Below are positions 33,400 through 46,157 of a stretch of DNA of 64,000 bases, piece by piece. How positions within the stretch are numbered: the first letter of the stretch is position 1; each line of letters begins with the position of its first letter. Both the position numbers and the translations under genes were made by a program. The notes under the pieces are model-generated. The model made no database searches. It worked only from the letters and a program-made list of their open reading frames with translations, and was not told the origin of the DNA. The DNA is from Poriferisodalis sp965203655. GTDB taxonomy: Bacteria > Actinomycetota > Acidimicrobiia > Acidimicrobiales > Poriferisodalaceae. The DNA lies in contig NZ_CBDBDD010000003.1 of NCBI RefSeq assembly GCF_965203655.1, positions 186,001 through 250,000 of the forward strand. The letters are read 5' to 3'.

Positions 33400-34767
33400 A
33401 TGACGCAGCGCAGGATCGCAATCATCGGCGGAGGCATGTCCGGGCTGGGTGCCGCGTGGGCGCTGGCTCACCATCCCGACCGGTTCGACATTCGGCTGTT
33501 CGAGGCCAACGATCGCCTCGGCGGCAACGCTGTCACGGTCGACATGCCGCAGGACGACGGCACGTCGCTTCCCTTCGACATCTCGGTCACCGCGCTCATC
33601 CCGTCGGTCTACGACCACGTCCTGCTGCTCTTGGAGCGCTTCGGCATCGAGCTGTTCCCGACCAAGTTCAACTACAGCGTGAAGTACCAGGGCGGCAGGT
33701 ACGCCCACGACTTCGACTCCGACATCAGAGACCAGCTGCAGCCCGAGATCGAGCGGTTCCAACGCCTGCTGGGTCGGCTGCACTCATTCGGTCGTCTCAC
33801 CCGGGCGCGGTCCAAGTTCGTGAATGCGCTGAACCCGTTCAACTACATCAGCATGCGGACGGTCCTGAACGTGGGCAGGTTCTCCGCCGACTTCAGGTAC
33901 AAGATCCTCAAGCCGATGTTCGTCAACTTCCTGATGGCGACGAATGTGTTCGACATGCCCGCCGCGCTGTTCGCTCGCTACCTCGAGTTCTTCGACATCG
34001 AAACGGCAACGCCCATGCAGACCTGGGACCAGGGCACGCGGCGCATCTACGAGCACCTGTCGGCGGACTTCGGCGACAAGATCTATCTGAGCCGACCGGT
34101 CCGCAAGGTGTACCGGGGGGCGTCGGAGGTGGTCGTCGAGGACGCAGAGGGGGTGCGCGAGACGTTCGACGAGGTGATCTTCGCCTCCAACGCCAACCAG
34201 ACCCTGATGATGCTCGACAAGCCCACGGCGCTCGAGCGCTACGTGCTCTCGTCGGTGCGCTACGAGAGCGAGCTGCACAACCACACGCTGGTGCACTCGG
34301 ACCCGTCGGTCCTGCCCGACGACGAGGTGGAATGCCTTCGCACACGCACCAATCACGTAGAGCAGTACGGCGCCCGGCCCGACAACTACGAGCTCACCTA
34401 CATCATGCACAACCAGCAGCCGTGGATTTTCGGCTCCGACAAACCCTGCCTGGTGACCTACAACTCGAACACCCCGATCGACGAGGACAAGATCGTGAAG
34501 CGCTGGTGGTTCCAGCACGTCGTGCATGACGTGCGTCAGGTGACGCTGCTCGTGCCGCTGTTCCGCTTCATCCAGGGCAAGCGCCGCAGCTGGCACTGCG
34601 GGGCGCACACGCTGGTCAACAGCCAGGAGACCTGCTTCGTGACCGGGCTCGCCGCAGCCACCCAGATCGGTGCGGACTACCCGTTCGACGACGAAAACGC
34701 CCGCGAAGTCTTCAACTACTACGGCGGCATCATGTACGGCGCCCGCTTCCGCAAGATCACGTCCTGA
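33400..34767 (+). CDS. FAD-dependent amine-oxidase-like oxidoreductase
   Basis: 455 aa. The Rossmann motif I-A-I-I-G-G-G-M-S-G-L-G-A-A-W-A-L is at residues 6-22, followed by F-E-A-N-D-R-L-G-G-N-A, as in NAD(P)-binding/amine-oxidase (COG2907-type) proteins. The C-terminal FAD block reads C-F-V-T-G-L-A-A-A-T-Q-I-G. Relatives often accompany cyclopropane-fatty-acid synthase or DUF1365 genes, but none of those is here. The substrate is unknown. It starts 15 bases after tRNA-Arg and is followed by a hairpin. Confidence 0.83.
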   Translation: MTQRRIAIIGGGMSGLGAAWALAHHPDRFDIRLFEANDRLGGNAVTVDMPQDDGTSLPFDISVTALIPSVYDHVLLLLERFGIELFPTKFNYSVKYQGGRYAHDFDSDIRDQLQPEIERFQRLLGRLHSFGRLTRARSKFVNALNPFNYISMRTVLNVGRFSADFRYKILKPMFVNFLMATNVFDMPAALFARYLEFFDIETATPMQTWDQGTRRIYEHLSADFGDKIYLSRPVRKVYRGASEVVVEDAEGVRETFDEVIFASNANQTLMMLDKPTALERYVLSSVRYESELHNHTLVHSDPSVLPDDEVECLRTRTNHVEQYGARPDNYELTYIMHNQQPWIFGSDKPCLVTYNSNTPIDEDKIVKRWWFQHVVHDVRQVTLLVPLFRFIQGKRRSWHCGAHTLVNSQETCFVTGLAAATQIGADYPFDDENAREVFNYYGGIMYGARFRKITS

Positions 34768-34781
34768 CCAGCGGCGACCCC

Positions 34782-34808
34782 GGCCGCATCCCGCGGCGGC
34801 ATGCGGCC
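34782..34808 (+). terminator. Terminator-like hairpin after the amine-oxidase-like gene
   Basis: GGCCGCAT (34782-34789) and ATGCGGCC (34801-34808) are exact inverted arms around an 11-base GC loop, 14 bases after the stop codon. No T-run follows, which is common for terminators in high-GC actinobacteria. Confidence 0.5.
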
Positions 34809-34871
34809 TGACTCGCCACGCCAAATGCGCCCCGCGGGCGCGCCACGAAGTCCTTGCGCGACGGCGACACT

Positions 34872-34925
34872 CGATATAGCGTTCGATTAGAGATCGTCAT
34901 ATCGACGGCATTACCCGAACGGGTA
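34872..34925. promoter_or_regulatory. Two inverted repeats before the 2-aminobenzoate-CoA ligase gene
   Basis: CGATAT (34872-34877) and ATATCG (34899-34904) flank an A/T-richer stretch that would hold the promoter. Nearer the gene, TACCCGAACGGGTA (34912-34925) is a 6-bp inverted repeat with a two-base centre, ending 14 bases before ATG 34939. They are candidate operators. A PaaX-type regulator gene lies just downstream and is a natural candidate binder. Confidence 0.45.
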
Positions 34926-34938
34926 TGAACGGCTGGAT

Positions 34939-36552
34939 ATGAGCACAGGCACCGCGGCTGCGACGGCACATGTGGACCGGTTCGTCCTCGATCGCTTGCC
35001 GCCCGCGGAGCGCTGGCCGCAGATCAGGCTCGACGCATCGCGGTACTGCTACCCGAGCCGGCTGAATGCCGCCGCAGTGCTGCTCGACGGGGCGATCGAG
35101 CGGGGCTGGGGACGGCGTCCGTGCATGGGGCTCGGCGATGACATGTGGTCCTACGCCGACGTGGCCGACTGCGCCAACCGGATCGCCGCGGTGCTGGTTG
35201 AGGACTACGGCGTCGTTGCGGGGAACCGCGTCCTGCTACGGGGCGCCAATGCGCCCTGGATGGTGGCTGCTTGGTTCGCCGTGCTGAAAGCTGGCGCCGT
35301 GGCTGTCACAACGATGCCGCTGCTTCGCGCCGCCGAGCTTGCGAAGGTGTTGTCGAAGTGCGAGCCGGCGGTCTCGCTGTGCGAAGCGGGAATGGAAGCC
35401 GAGCTGCAGAAAGTGACCGGCGGTCCGATCGCCATCTGGGGCCCGAACGGCGATCTCAACACCGCGGCCGCATCCAAGTCCTGCGAGTTCGCTGCGGTGG
35501 ACACCTCCGCGACGGATCCTGCCCTGCTCGCGTCCACCTCGGGCACCACCGGCGATCCCAAGGTCGCTGTGCACTTCCATCGAGACCTGCTGGTGATCGC
35601 CGATGCGTTCGAGCCGATCCTACGGGCACGCCCCGACGACGTGTTCGTCGGGAGTCCGCCGCTGGCGTTCACGTTCGGCCTGGGCGGCGAGGTGGTTTTC
35701 CCCATGCGAGTAGGAGCGTGCACCTGGTTCTGCGACGAGCCGGGTCCCGCTGCATTGGCGGAGCTGATCGCCAGACGGCAGGCCACCGTGTGCTTCAGCT
35801 CGCCCACCGCGTACCGGGCCATGACGATGCTCGATCCCCGGCCGGACCTCTCCTCGCTGCGCTGTGGCGTGTCAGCCGGTGAATGGCTGCCGCGATCCAC
35901 GTTCGAGCTCGTCGAGCATGAGCTCGGCCTGCGACTGAACGACGGGATCGGCGCCACCGAGCTTCTGCACATCTTCATCTCCGCGCCCGACGCCGAGATA
36001 CGGCCCGGTTCGACGGGCAAGCCCCTGCCGGGGTGGGAGGCGGCGATCTTCGACGACGACGGCACTCCCGTGCCGGACGGCCAGGCAGGCCTGCTTGCCG
36101 TGCGGGGACCAATCGGCTGCCGCTACCTCGACGACGAACGCCAGACCGTCTACGTGCGCAACGGCTGGAACTTCACGGGCGACGTCTATGTGCGTGACGT
36201 CGACGGCTACTTCTGGTACCAGGCCAGGGCCGACGACATGATCATCAGCTCGGGCTACAACATCGCCGCCCCCGAAGTCGAGGAAGCCCTGCTGACACAC
36301 GCCGCAGTGGCCGAAGCGGGAGTGATCGGCACGCCCGACGCCGACCGGGGCATGGTCGTCCATGCATTTGTCCATCTGACTGACCCGTCGACAGCCACCG
36401 ACGCACTGGCATGCGAATTGCAAGGCCACGTCAAGGCCTCGATTGCGCCCTACAAGTACCCTCGCCGGATCACCTTCTGCGCCGAGCCCTTGCCCACGAC
36501 GCCGACAGGGAAGCTCCAGCGGCGAGGGCTGGCTGCGCTGCTCGGCGGATAG
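34939..36552 (+). CDS. 2-aminobenzoate-CoA ligase (benzoate-CoA ligase family)
   Basis: 537-aa adenylate-forming ligase that should activate 2-aminobenzoate (anthranilate) to its CoA thioester. The AMP-binding loop is S-T-S-G-T-T-G-D-P-K (near 195); later motifs are N-D-G-I-G-A-T-E (near 335), G-D-V-Y-V-R-D (near 410) and the C-terminal lysine in P-T-T-P-T-G-K-L-Q-R. The N-terminal part (R-Y-C-Y-P-S-R-L-N-A-A) is typical of the 2-aminobenzoate/benzoate group. Context decides the substrate: a 2-aminobenzoyl-CoA monooxygenase/reductase-type gene lies next door. A PaaX regulator follows 23 bases after its stop. Confidence 0.85.
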   Translation: MSTGTAAATAHVDRFVLDRLPPAERWPQIRLDASRYCYPSRLNAAAVLLDGAIERGWGRRPCMGLGDDMWSYADVADCANRIAAVLVEDYGVVAGNRVLLRGANAPWMVAAWFAVLKAGAVAVTTMPLLRAAELAKVLSKCEPAVSLCEAGMEAELQKVTGGPIAIWGPNGDLNTAAASKSCEFAAVDTSATDPALLASTSGTTGDPKVAVHFHRDLLVIADAFEPILRARPDDVFVGSPPLAFTFGLGGEVVFPMRVGACTWFCDEPGPAALAELIARRQATVCFSSPTAYRAMTMLDPRPDLSSLRCGVSAGEWLPRSTFELVEHELGLRLNDGIGATELLHIFISAPDAEIRPGSTGKPLPGWEAAIFDDDGTPVPDGQAGLLAVRGPIGCRYLDDERQTVYVRNGWNFTGDVYVRDVDGYFWYQARADDMIISSGYNIAAPEVEEALLTHAAVAEAGVIGTPDADRGMVVHAFVHLTDPSTATDALACELQGHVKASIAPYKYPRRITFCAEPLPTTPTGKLQRRGLAALLGG

Positions 36553-36575
36553 CGGCGGGGCTGGGCCAGGACGGC

Positions 36576-37394
36576 ATGACGAAGTCCCCGAGAGACCGCA
36601 TCCTCGACACCTACGGGCTGTTCGCTCGCGACTACGGCGGCTGGGTCGCCGTCGGCGGGCTTATCGCCTTGCTGCGCGAAGTCGACGTAGATGCGCAGGC
36701 CGTGCGATCCGCGGCGTCTCGCATGAAGCGCTCCGGGCTGCTGGTGCCCGAACGGGTGGACGGCAAGGCCGGGTACGCCCTCAGCGCCGATGGGCGCGAG
36801 ATCCTCGAAGCAGGAGATCGGCGCATCTTCGGCAACGGCGTTCGGCCCAGTGACGATCGATGGCTGCTGGTGCTGTTCTCCATCCCCGAGCCAGAGCGCA
36901 GCAAGCGCTACCTGATCCGGTCGCAACTGGCCCGTCTGGGCTTCGCGCCCGGTCCGGCTGCGTCATGGATCGCCCCCGCGTCCCTGCTGGGAGAGGCCCG
37001 CACCATGCTCAAGCGCTCCGAACTGGAGGGTTACGTCTCGTTCTTCGAGGGTGACTTTCGGCCCGACAGCGACGAGCCCCACATAGCGACCAGCGCATGG
37101 GATCTCGACCTGATCAACAAGCTCTACAGCGAATACCTCACGGCTCAGCGGCCCATCTCGGACGCGTGGGTCGCCGAGCCCGGGTCTGACCGTGACGCAT
37201 TCGTGGCGCACATGAACAACATCAGCGCCTGGCGATCGCTTCCGTATGCAGACCCCGGTCTGCCTCCCTCGGTCACACCCGACGGATGGCTCGCAGACGA
37301 GGCTCGCGACGTGTTCACGAAGCTGCACCGCCAGCTGCGTCCCGGCGCACACCGCTTCTACCTAGCAACGCTCGACGCCACCACTCGCGGTTAG
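36576..37394 (+). CDS. PaaX-family transcriptional regulator
   Basis: 272 aa. The N-terminal winged helix (about 1-75: T-Y-G-L-F-A-R-D-Y-G-G-W-V-A-V-G-G-L) and the PaaX central and C-terminal domains are recognisable (W-L-L-V-L-F-S-I-P-E-P-E-R; W-D-L-D-L-I-N-K-L-Y-S-E-Y; L-H-R-Q-L-R-P near the end). PaaX repressors respond to aryl-CoA thioesters such as phenylacetyl-CoA. Here 2-aminobenzoyl-CoA is the probable effector. It is in the same operon as the CoA ligase and convergent with the monooxygenase gene. Confidence 0.9.
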   Translation: MTKSPRDRILDTYGLFARDYGGWVAVGGLIALLREVDVDAQAVRSAASRMKRSGLLVPERVDGKAGYALSADGREILEAGDRRIFGNGVRPSDDRWLLVLFSIPEPERSKRYLIRSQLARLGFAPGPAASWIAPASLLGEARTMLKRSELEGYVSFFEGDFRPDSDEPHIATSAWDLDLINKLYSEYLTAQRPISDAWVAEPGSDRDAFVAHMNNISAWRSLPYADPGLPPSVTPDGWLADEARDVFTKLHRQLRPGAHRFYLATLDATTRG

Positions 37395-37448
37395 GAAACG
37401 CGTGCCCCGCAGCGGGCGCAACCACCAGTTGGAGTCCAAGAGGCCCGG

Positions 37449-39818
37449 TCAGCGCAGGTCGCGGTCGATCAAGGCGTCGGGCACCTGCTCGCGCCGGCGG
37501 CTGGTGCGACCCTGCCAGTACTGGATTGGCCACGGCTGCTCGCTGCGACCTAGGTCGATTGCCGCGTTGAGCGTCCAGTAGGGATCGACCAGGTGCGCAC
37601 GGGCAATCAAGCAGATGTCGGCCCGGCCCGCCATCAGCACGGTGTTGACGTCGTCGATGCTGGAGATGGCGCCCACCGCCATGGTCGGAATGCCGACGGT
37701 GTTGCGGATGGCCTCGGCGAATGGCGTCTGGTACAGGCGCCCGTACGCCGGCTCCCCGCTGGGATCGACCTGGCCGGTCGAGACGTCGATGATGTCGACG
37801 CCGGCGCCTTTGAGCATGTCGCTCAGCTCGATCGCTTCCGATCGGCTGAATCCGCCTTCGACCCAGTCGCTGGCCGAGATCCGCACTGACAGCGGCTTGC
37901 CCTGCGGCCAGGCCTCACGTGCGGCCTGGGTAACTCGCAGCAGGAAGCGGGCCCGGTTCTCGAGCGAGCCGCCGTGATCATCGCTGCGCTGGTTCGTGAC
38001 CGGCGACAGGAACGACGAGAGCAGGTAGCCGTGCGCGGCGTGCAGCTCGACCAAGTCGAACCCCGCGTCAGCCCCTCGCTGGGTTGCCGCCACGAAGTCG
38101 TCGAGCACGGCATCCATCTGGGCATTCGACATCTCGGTCGGCAGCTGGCTGCCGACCCGGTATCGCAGCGGCGACGCCGAGATCAGCGGCCAGTTGCCGG
38201 CTTCGAGCGGTACGTCCTCGCCTTCCCACGGCACCCTCGTGGAGCCTTTGCGGCCCGCGTGCCCGAGCTGCAGGCCGATCTTGGCGTCGGTGAAGTCGTG
38301 CACGAACTGGGTGATCCCGGCCCATGCCTCGGCTTGGCGGGTATTCCAGATCCCGGTGCAGGCGGGCGTGATGCGAGCGTCGGGCGAGGTGCAAGTCATC
38401 TCGGTCATCACCAAGGCGGCCCCGCCGACGGCGCGGCTGCCCAGATGCACCTTGTGCCAGTCGTTGGGCATCCCGTCCACGGCGCTGTACTGCGCCATGG
38501 GCGACACGCCGATCCGGTTGTGAAAGCTCACGTCCCGCAGGGTGAAGGGGTAGAAGATCGGCGGCGTGTCGGGGGTCGGCGGCCGGTGTGCAGGCGGCTG
38601 CTGTTCGGCGAACCAGCGCAGGGTCTTGTCGTGGTACTGCGGGTCGCGCTCGCGCAGATTGTCGTAGGTGACTCGCTGCGACCTGGTGAACAGCGAGAAC
38701 GCGAACTGCTCGAACGGACGCTGGCGGTGATGGTCGACGTTCGCGAACCAGTCCTCGCTGGTGGCAGCGGCCCGTTGCAGGCTCTCGATCTGGGGGCGAC
38801 GCTCGGACTCGTAGTTCTTGAGCGCCGTGGAGACATCGCCCGTTGCGGCCATGGCATCGGCGAGCGCGATCGCGTCCTCCAGCGCCATCTTGGTGCCGCT
38901 GCCCACCGAATAGTGCGCCGTGTGTGCGGCGTCGCCCAGCAGCACGACGTTGTTCGCGATCCACGACTCGCATGAGATGCGGGGGAAGCTGATCCACCGC
39001 GAGTTGTTGCCGATGAGCTTCCGCCCGTCGAGATGGTCCGAGAAGAGCCGGCTGCACCAGTCCAGGGCGTGCTGGTCGGACTGACCTGCTGCCAGCCCGT
39101 CGTCGTGGCCCCCGAGGCCGGCCAGTTCCCACGTCGGTTCGGCCATCTCGACGATGAAGGTGGAGCGCGTGTCGTCGTAGGGATAGATGTGCGCCTGCAC
39201 CGTGCGGCGCCCCCCGTCCTCGCTGTGCTTGATGTCTTCGAGGAACAAGTCCTCGCTGTGCTTGATGTCTTCGAGGAACAAGTCCTCGAAGATGAACGTG
39301 AAGCGGTCGAAGGGGGCGTCGGTGGCGGTCCAGATGTACTTCGCAGAGCCGTGGCGGATCGTTGGGCGCAGGTCGTCGGCGGAGCGGGACTTGGTGCTGC
39401 TGTTGACGCCGTCGCCGGCCACGACCAGGTCGACGTTGCCGCACAGCGCGTCTGCGTCGGCCTCGGCGGAGAACTCGACGCGGACGCCGAGCTCGATCGC
39501 CCGGCGGGTGAGGATCTCGAGCAGACGCACTCGGGACAGCGCGGCGAAGCCGTGCCCGTCGGAGGTGATCGTCCGTCCCCGGTAGCGGACATCCATCGCG
39601 CCCCAGTAGCGGAACTCCGATTCGATCGCAGCGATCGAGCCGGGATCGGTCTCTGCGATGTTGGCAAGCGTCTCGTCGGAGAACACCACGCCGAACCCGA
39701 ACGTGTCGCCGCGGCGGTTGCGCTCGTACACGGTGATGTCGTGGCCCGGGCTTTGCTTGGCCATCAGGATGCTGAAGAACAGGCTCGCGGGGCCGCCCCC
39801 GATGCAGGCGATCTTCAT
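37449..39818 (-). CDS. 2-aminobenzoyl-CoA monooxygenase/reductase or salicylyl-CoA 5-hydroxylase type fusion
   Basis: 789-aa natural fusion. Residues 1-~400 are a PHBH-type FAD monooxygenase (I-A-C-I-G-G-G-P-A-S-L-F-F at 3-15; G-D-A-A-H-T-A-H-Y-S-V-G-S-G near 300). From about 415 on is an old-yellow-enzyme FMN domain (G-V-S-P-M-A-Q-Y-S-A-V-D-G; H-A-A-H-G-Y-L-L-S-S-F-L-S-P). In Azoarcus evansii this architecture hydroxylates and reduces the ring of 2-aminobenzoyl-CoA; a salicylyl-CoA 5-hydroxylase has a similar layout. The adjacent CoA ligase favours 2-aminobenzoate. An 11-residue segment (E-D-L-F-L-E-D-I-K-H-S) is duplicated near residue 180. ATG 39818 starts the FAD fold; the frame extends to 40607. 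Confidence 0.88.
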   Translation of the reverse strand: MKIACIGGGPASLFFSILMAKQSPGHDITVYERNRRGDTFGFGVVFSDETLANIAETDPGSIAAIESEFRYWGAMDVRYRGRTITSDGHGFAALSRVRLLEILTRRAIELGVRVEFSAEADADALCGNVDLVVAGDGVNSSTKSRSADDLRPTIRHGSAKYIWTATDAPFDRFTFIFEDLFLEDIKHSEDLFLEDIKHSEDGGRRTVQAHIYPYDDTRSTFIVEMAEPTWELAGLGGHDDGLAAGQSDQHALDWCSRLFSDHLDGRKLIGNNSRWISFPRISCESWIANNVVLLGDAAHTAHYSVGSGTKMALEDAIALADAMAATGDVSTALKNYESERRPQIESLQRAAATSEDWFANVDHHRQRPFEQFAFSLFTRSQRVTYDNLRERDPQYHDKTLRWFAEQQPPAHRPPTPDTPPIFYPFTLRDVSFHNRIGVSPMAQYSAVDGMPNDWHKVHLGSRAVGGAALVMTEMTCTSPDARITPACTGIWNTRQAEAWAGITQFVHDFTDAKIGLQLGHAGRKGSTRVPWEGEDVPLEAGNWPLISASPLRYRVGSQLPTEMSNAQMDAVLDDFVAATQRGADAGFDLVELHAAHGYLLSSFLSPVTNQRSDDHGGSLENRARFLLRVTQAAREAWPQGKPLSVRISASDWVEGGFSRSEAIELSDMLKGAGVDIIDVSTGQVDPSGEPAYGRLYQTPFAEAIRNTVGIPTMAVGAISSIDDVNTVLMAGRADICLIARAHLVDPYWTLNAAIDLGRSEQPWPIQYWQGRTSRRREQVPDALIDRDLR
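39216..39281 (-). repeat. 33-bp exact tandem duplication inside the monooxygenase fusion gene
   Basis: Units 39216-39248 and 39249-39281 are identical, and seven bases of a third follow. The frame is kept, adding 11 residues to a loop of the FAD monooxygenase domain. Being exact, it is recent, or an assembly or culture variant. Confidence 0.9.
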
Positions 39819-39863
39819 CGAGGCATCCGTTCGGGATCCGTCATCGTTCGCTGCATCCGTGAG

Positions 39864-39882
39864 ATCGCGTGAAATTTGCGAT
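39864..39882. promoter_or_regulatory. Inverted repeat in the divergent promoter of the anthranilate cluster
   Basis: ATCGC (39864-39868) and GCGAT (39878-39882) around an A/T-rich centre lie between the minus-strand monooxygenase gene and the plus-strand SDR gene. TAGTAC/TACAGT around 39893-39902 may be the SDR -10. It is a candidate operator for the PaaX-type regulator. Confidence 0.4.
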
Positions 39883-39935
39883 GTCAAAAAGAGTAGTACA
39901 GTCCCCACCATGCTCGACAACGCCGGAGCTGCCGC

Positions 39936-40646
39936 ATGAGCACGGCCGTCGTCACCGGAGGCACTCGCGGGATCGGCCGGGCCATCAGCCTCGAACTCGC
40001 CAGTGCGGGCCACAACGTCATCGCCCTGGCCACCTCGGCGCCTGCCGACCCGCTCGACGGCGTCGAGGCCCGCATCTGCGATGTGACCGATGAGCGGCAG
40101 GTGGCCTCGACATTCTCCGACATCGGCCCGGTGGACATCCTCGTCAACAACGCCGGCGTGTCGGGATCGAACCGGCTGAGCCGCACGACGCTGGAGGAGT
40201 GGCACCGCAGCATCGCGGTCAATGCGACCGGGGCATTCCTGTGCACCCGAGCCGTCATCGACGGAATGCTGGAACGCGACGCCGGCAGGATCGTGACGGT
40301 TGCCTCGATTGCCGGCGTCGAGGGCGCGAAGTACATCGCCGCCTATGCGTCGTCCAAGCACGCAGTCATGGGCCTGACGCGTGTGGTGGCGGCCGAGGTG
40401 GATGGCACCGGGGTCACGGCCAACTCCGTGTGCCCGACCTTCGTCCGCACCGAGATGACTGTCGCCACGATCGCCAACATTGCCCGCCAGACCGGCAAGA
40501 ACCTCGCCGAGGCTGAAGCCGCCTTGGCCAAGGCCACGCCCCACGGACGGATCATCGAGATCGCCGAAGTGGTCGAGGCGGTGATGGAGCTGCTCGACGG
40601 CGATCACAACGGCCGAGAGGTCGTGCTCGACGGAGGACCGTCATGA
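39936..40646 (+). CDS. Short-chain dehydrogenase/reductase
   Basis: 236 aa of the classical SDR type. The cofactor motif T-G-G-T-R-G-I-G is at 8-15, with N-N-A-G-V-S-G near 72, and the catalytic Ser-Tyr-Lys set in V-A-S-I-A-G... and Y-A-S-S-K. The Asp after the second strand (I-C-D-V-T-D) leaves NAD/NADP preference open. It probably acts on a ring-reduced hydroxy- or keto-cyclohexene-CoA intermediate from the neighbouring monooxygenase/reductase. It heads the plus-strand arm of the cluster. Confidence 0.88.
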   Translation: MSTAVVTGGTRGIGRAISLELASAGHNVIALATSAPADPLDGVEARICDVTDERQVASTFSDIGPVDILVNNAGVSGSNRLSRTTLEEWHRSIAVNATGAFLCTRAVIDGMLERDAGRIVTVASIAGVEGAKYIAAYASSKHAVMGLTRVVAAEVDGTGVTANSVCPTFVRTEMTVATIANIARQTGKNLAEAEAALAKATPHGRIIEIAEVVEAVMELLDGDHNGREVVLDGGPS

Positions 40647-40688
40647 CACTCGAGACATTGGAGAAGACGAGATGGCAAGGACGATGAG

Positions 40689-41096
40689 ATGAGCACGCCA
40701 CACCGGCTGATCAGCCCCGAATCGATGTCGCCCTCGCCGGGCTTCTCCCACGCGGTCGTGCCGGCTGACGGGCGGACGGTGTACCTCGCTGGCCAGATCG
40801 CCGCAGACCCGACCGGTGCCGTGGTCGGCGACACGTTCGCCGAGCAGTACGACGTGGCACTGGGCAACGTCGTCGAGGCGCTGGCGCATGCCGGCGGCGA
40901 ACCCCACGACATCGTGTCGATGGTGGTGTACGCGACCGATGTGCAGGCCTACCGGGACGACCTCCGCGGCGTGGGGGCCGCCCACCGCAAGCATCTCAAC
41001 CGGCACTTCCCGGCGATGGCGCTGCTGGGGACGACTGGGCTGGTCGAACCCGATGCGATGGTGGAGATCATCACCACGGCCGTCGTTCCCGACTGA
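40689..41096 (+). CDS. Rid-family (YjgF/YER057c/UK114) protein
   Basis: 135 aa. It has the Rid fold core (V-Y-L-A-G-Q-I-A near 32, the middle D-I-V-S-M-V-V-Y-A-T and F-P-A-M-A-L-L-G-T-T-G-L near the end, then V-E-I). The arginine needed for enamine/imine deaminase activity in true RidA, normally next to F-P-A, is replaced by methionine here. So this is a divergent Rid subgroup. In an amino-aromatic cluster it may hydrolyse an enamine or imine formed after ring reduction, by a different mechanism, or act as a binding protein. Confidence 0.85.
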   Translation: MSTPHRLISPESMSPSPGFSHAVVPADGRTVYLAGQIAADPTGAVVGDTFAEQYDVALGNVVEALAHAGGEPHDIVSMVVYATDVQAYRDDLRGVGAAHRKHLNRHFPAMALLGTTGLVEPDAMVEIITTAVVPD

Positions 41097-41146
41097 GAGC
41101 AGGCCGTGAGACGGACCTCGCCAAGGACGGCACGTAGGGTCCTGCC

Positions 41147-44896
<3,750 letters not shown>

Positions 44897-44942
44897 ATGC
44901 CCATGAGCTGTACGTGAACCGTCGAGTGAGACAGGGTGAGTG

Positions 44943-46157
44943 ATGAATGAACAGGTGCTGACGCCCGAGCGAGCCGAGCTCGTGGCCCGGATGGCCGAGC
45001 TGGGGCCGGCATTTGCCGAGCGTGCGCCCACCTACGACCGCGATGCCAGCTTCCCGCACGAGAACTGGGCCGACCTGGCCGATGCCGGGTTCCTGGGCCT
45101 GTGCGTGCCCAGAGAGGTCGGCGGGCTGGGTGCCGACTTCGTGGGCTACGCGCTCGTGGCCGAGGAGATGGGTCGGCACTGCGCGACCACGGCGTTGACG
45201 TTCAACATGCACACGGCCACAGCGCTGCTGTCCGGCCCGATCGCCGAAGCACTGCTGGCCGGCGAGCGCGGACGTGGGCTGGATCCCGATGGGGCCATGG
45301 CCGCACACCTCGCCGAGACCCGCCCGCACCTGTGGGAAGGCATGGTCCGCGGCACCGTCATCCATTCCCAGCCGTTCTCCGAGGGCCAGGCGCCGGGTGC
45401 CCGATCGGGTTTCAGCACCATGGCGGTGCCCACCGAGGGCGGCTATCGCGTGACGGGCCGCAAGATCTTCGCCTCGCTGAGCGGCGCTGCCCACGTGCAC
45501 AACGTGCTGGCGGTGGTGGAGGGCGATCCCCACATCCGCCTGCTCGGCGTGCCGGCCGACGGCGATGGCGCGCAGATCGTCGGCGATTGGGATCCGATCG
45601 GCATGCGCGGCACCGACTCCCGCACGCTGGTGATGGACAACGTGTTCGTCCCGGCCCGCAATGAGGTGCTGCCGCCGGGCATGTTCAACGCGATGGTGGA
45701 GCGATTCCCGCAGTTCTACATGACCTTGTCGTTCAGCTATCTGGGGCTGATGCGGGCCATCCTGGATGCCACCCGCACCTACTTGCGGGGCGAGTCGGGG
45801 GTGAAGGCGTCACGCGATCACCCGATCAAGCAGACCGGCTGGGCGCAGCTGCAGCTCATCTATGACCGGGCGCAGTCGCTGACCTACCGGGTGCTCAGCG
45901 AACTGCGGGCCGACCCCAACCCCGAGGAGCTGCGGCGGGCGCATGTGGCGACGGTGACCACGATGGAAAGCGCCCCCGAGATGGCCTCGCTGGCACTGCG
46001 CACTTGCGGCGGGAGGTCGCTGCTGCGACCCGGCCGCCTCGAGCAGCACTACCGCGATGCCCGCTGCGGCGCCACGATGCTGCCCTGGAGCACCGAAGAG
46101 CTGCTGGTGCGCCTCGGCCGCAACGGCCTCTACGACGACCTCCACGACGATCTCTAG
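44943..46157 (+). CDS. Acyl-CoA dehydrogenase family protein
   Basis: 404 aa. N-terminal helical domain (W-A-D-L-A-D-A-G-F-L-G-L-C-V-P-R-E-V-G-G-L-G at about 40-60), middle beta domain (S-G-F-S-T-M-A-V-P-T-E-G-G-Y; G-T-D-S-R-T-L-V-M-D-N-V-F-V-P) and C-terminal helical domain ending near L-R-T-C-G-G-R-S-L. The usual catalytic glutamate segment is not obvious, so it may belong to the flavin monooxygenase-like branch (for example DszC or HpaH relatives). ATG 44943 is preferred over GTG 44940. It is the last gene of the anthranilate-CoA arm, 46 bases after the oxoprolinase. Confidence 0.85.
   Translation: MNEQVLTPERAELVARMAELGPAFAERAPTYDRDASFPHENWADLADAGFLGLCVPREVGGLGADFVGYALVAEEMGRHCATTALTFNMHTATALLSGPIAEALLAGERGRGLDPDGAMAAHLAETRPHLWEGMVRGTVIHSQPFSEGQAPGARSGFSTMAVPTEGGYRVTGRKIFASLSGAAHVHNVLAVVEGDPHIRLLGVPADGDGAQIVGDWDPIGMRGTDSRTLVMDNVFVPARNEVLPPGMFNAMVERFPQFYMTLSFSYLGLMRAILDATRTYLRGESGVKASRDHPIKQTGWAQLQLIYDRAQSLTYRVLSELRADPNPEELRRAHVATVTTMESAPEMASLALRTCGGRSLLRPGRLEQHYRDARCGATMLPWSTEELLVRLGRNGLYDDLHDDL

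Noticed and set aside
37401..37420. GC hairpin between the PaaX and monooxygenase genes
   Set aside because: On close pairing only about three contiguous base pairs form; not a convincing terminator.
39216..39288. Tandem units considered as a CRISPR or VNTR array
   Set aside because: No spacers and just over two units in frame within a gene; a simple tandem duplication explains it. No CRISPR array was seen in the window.
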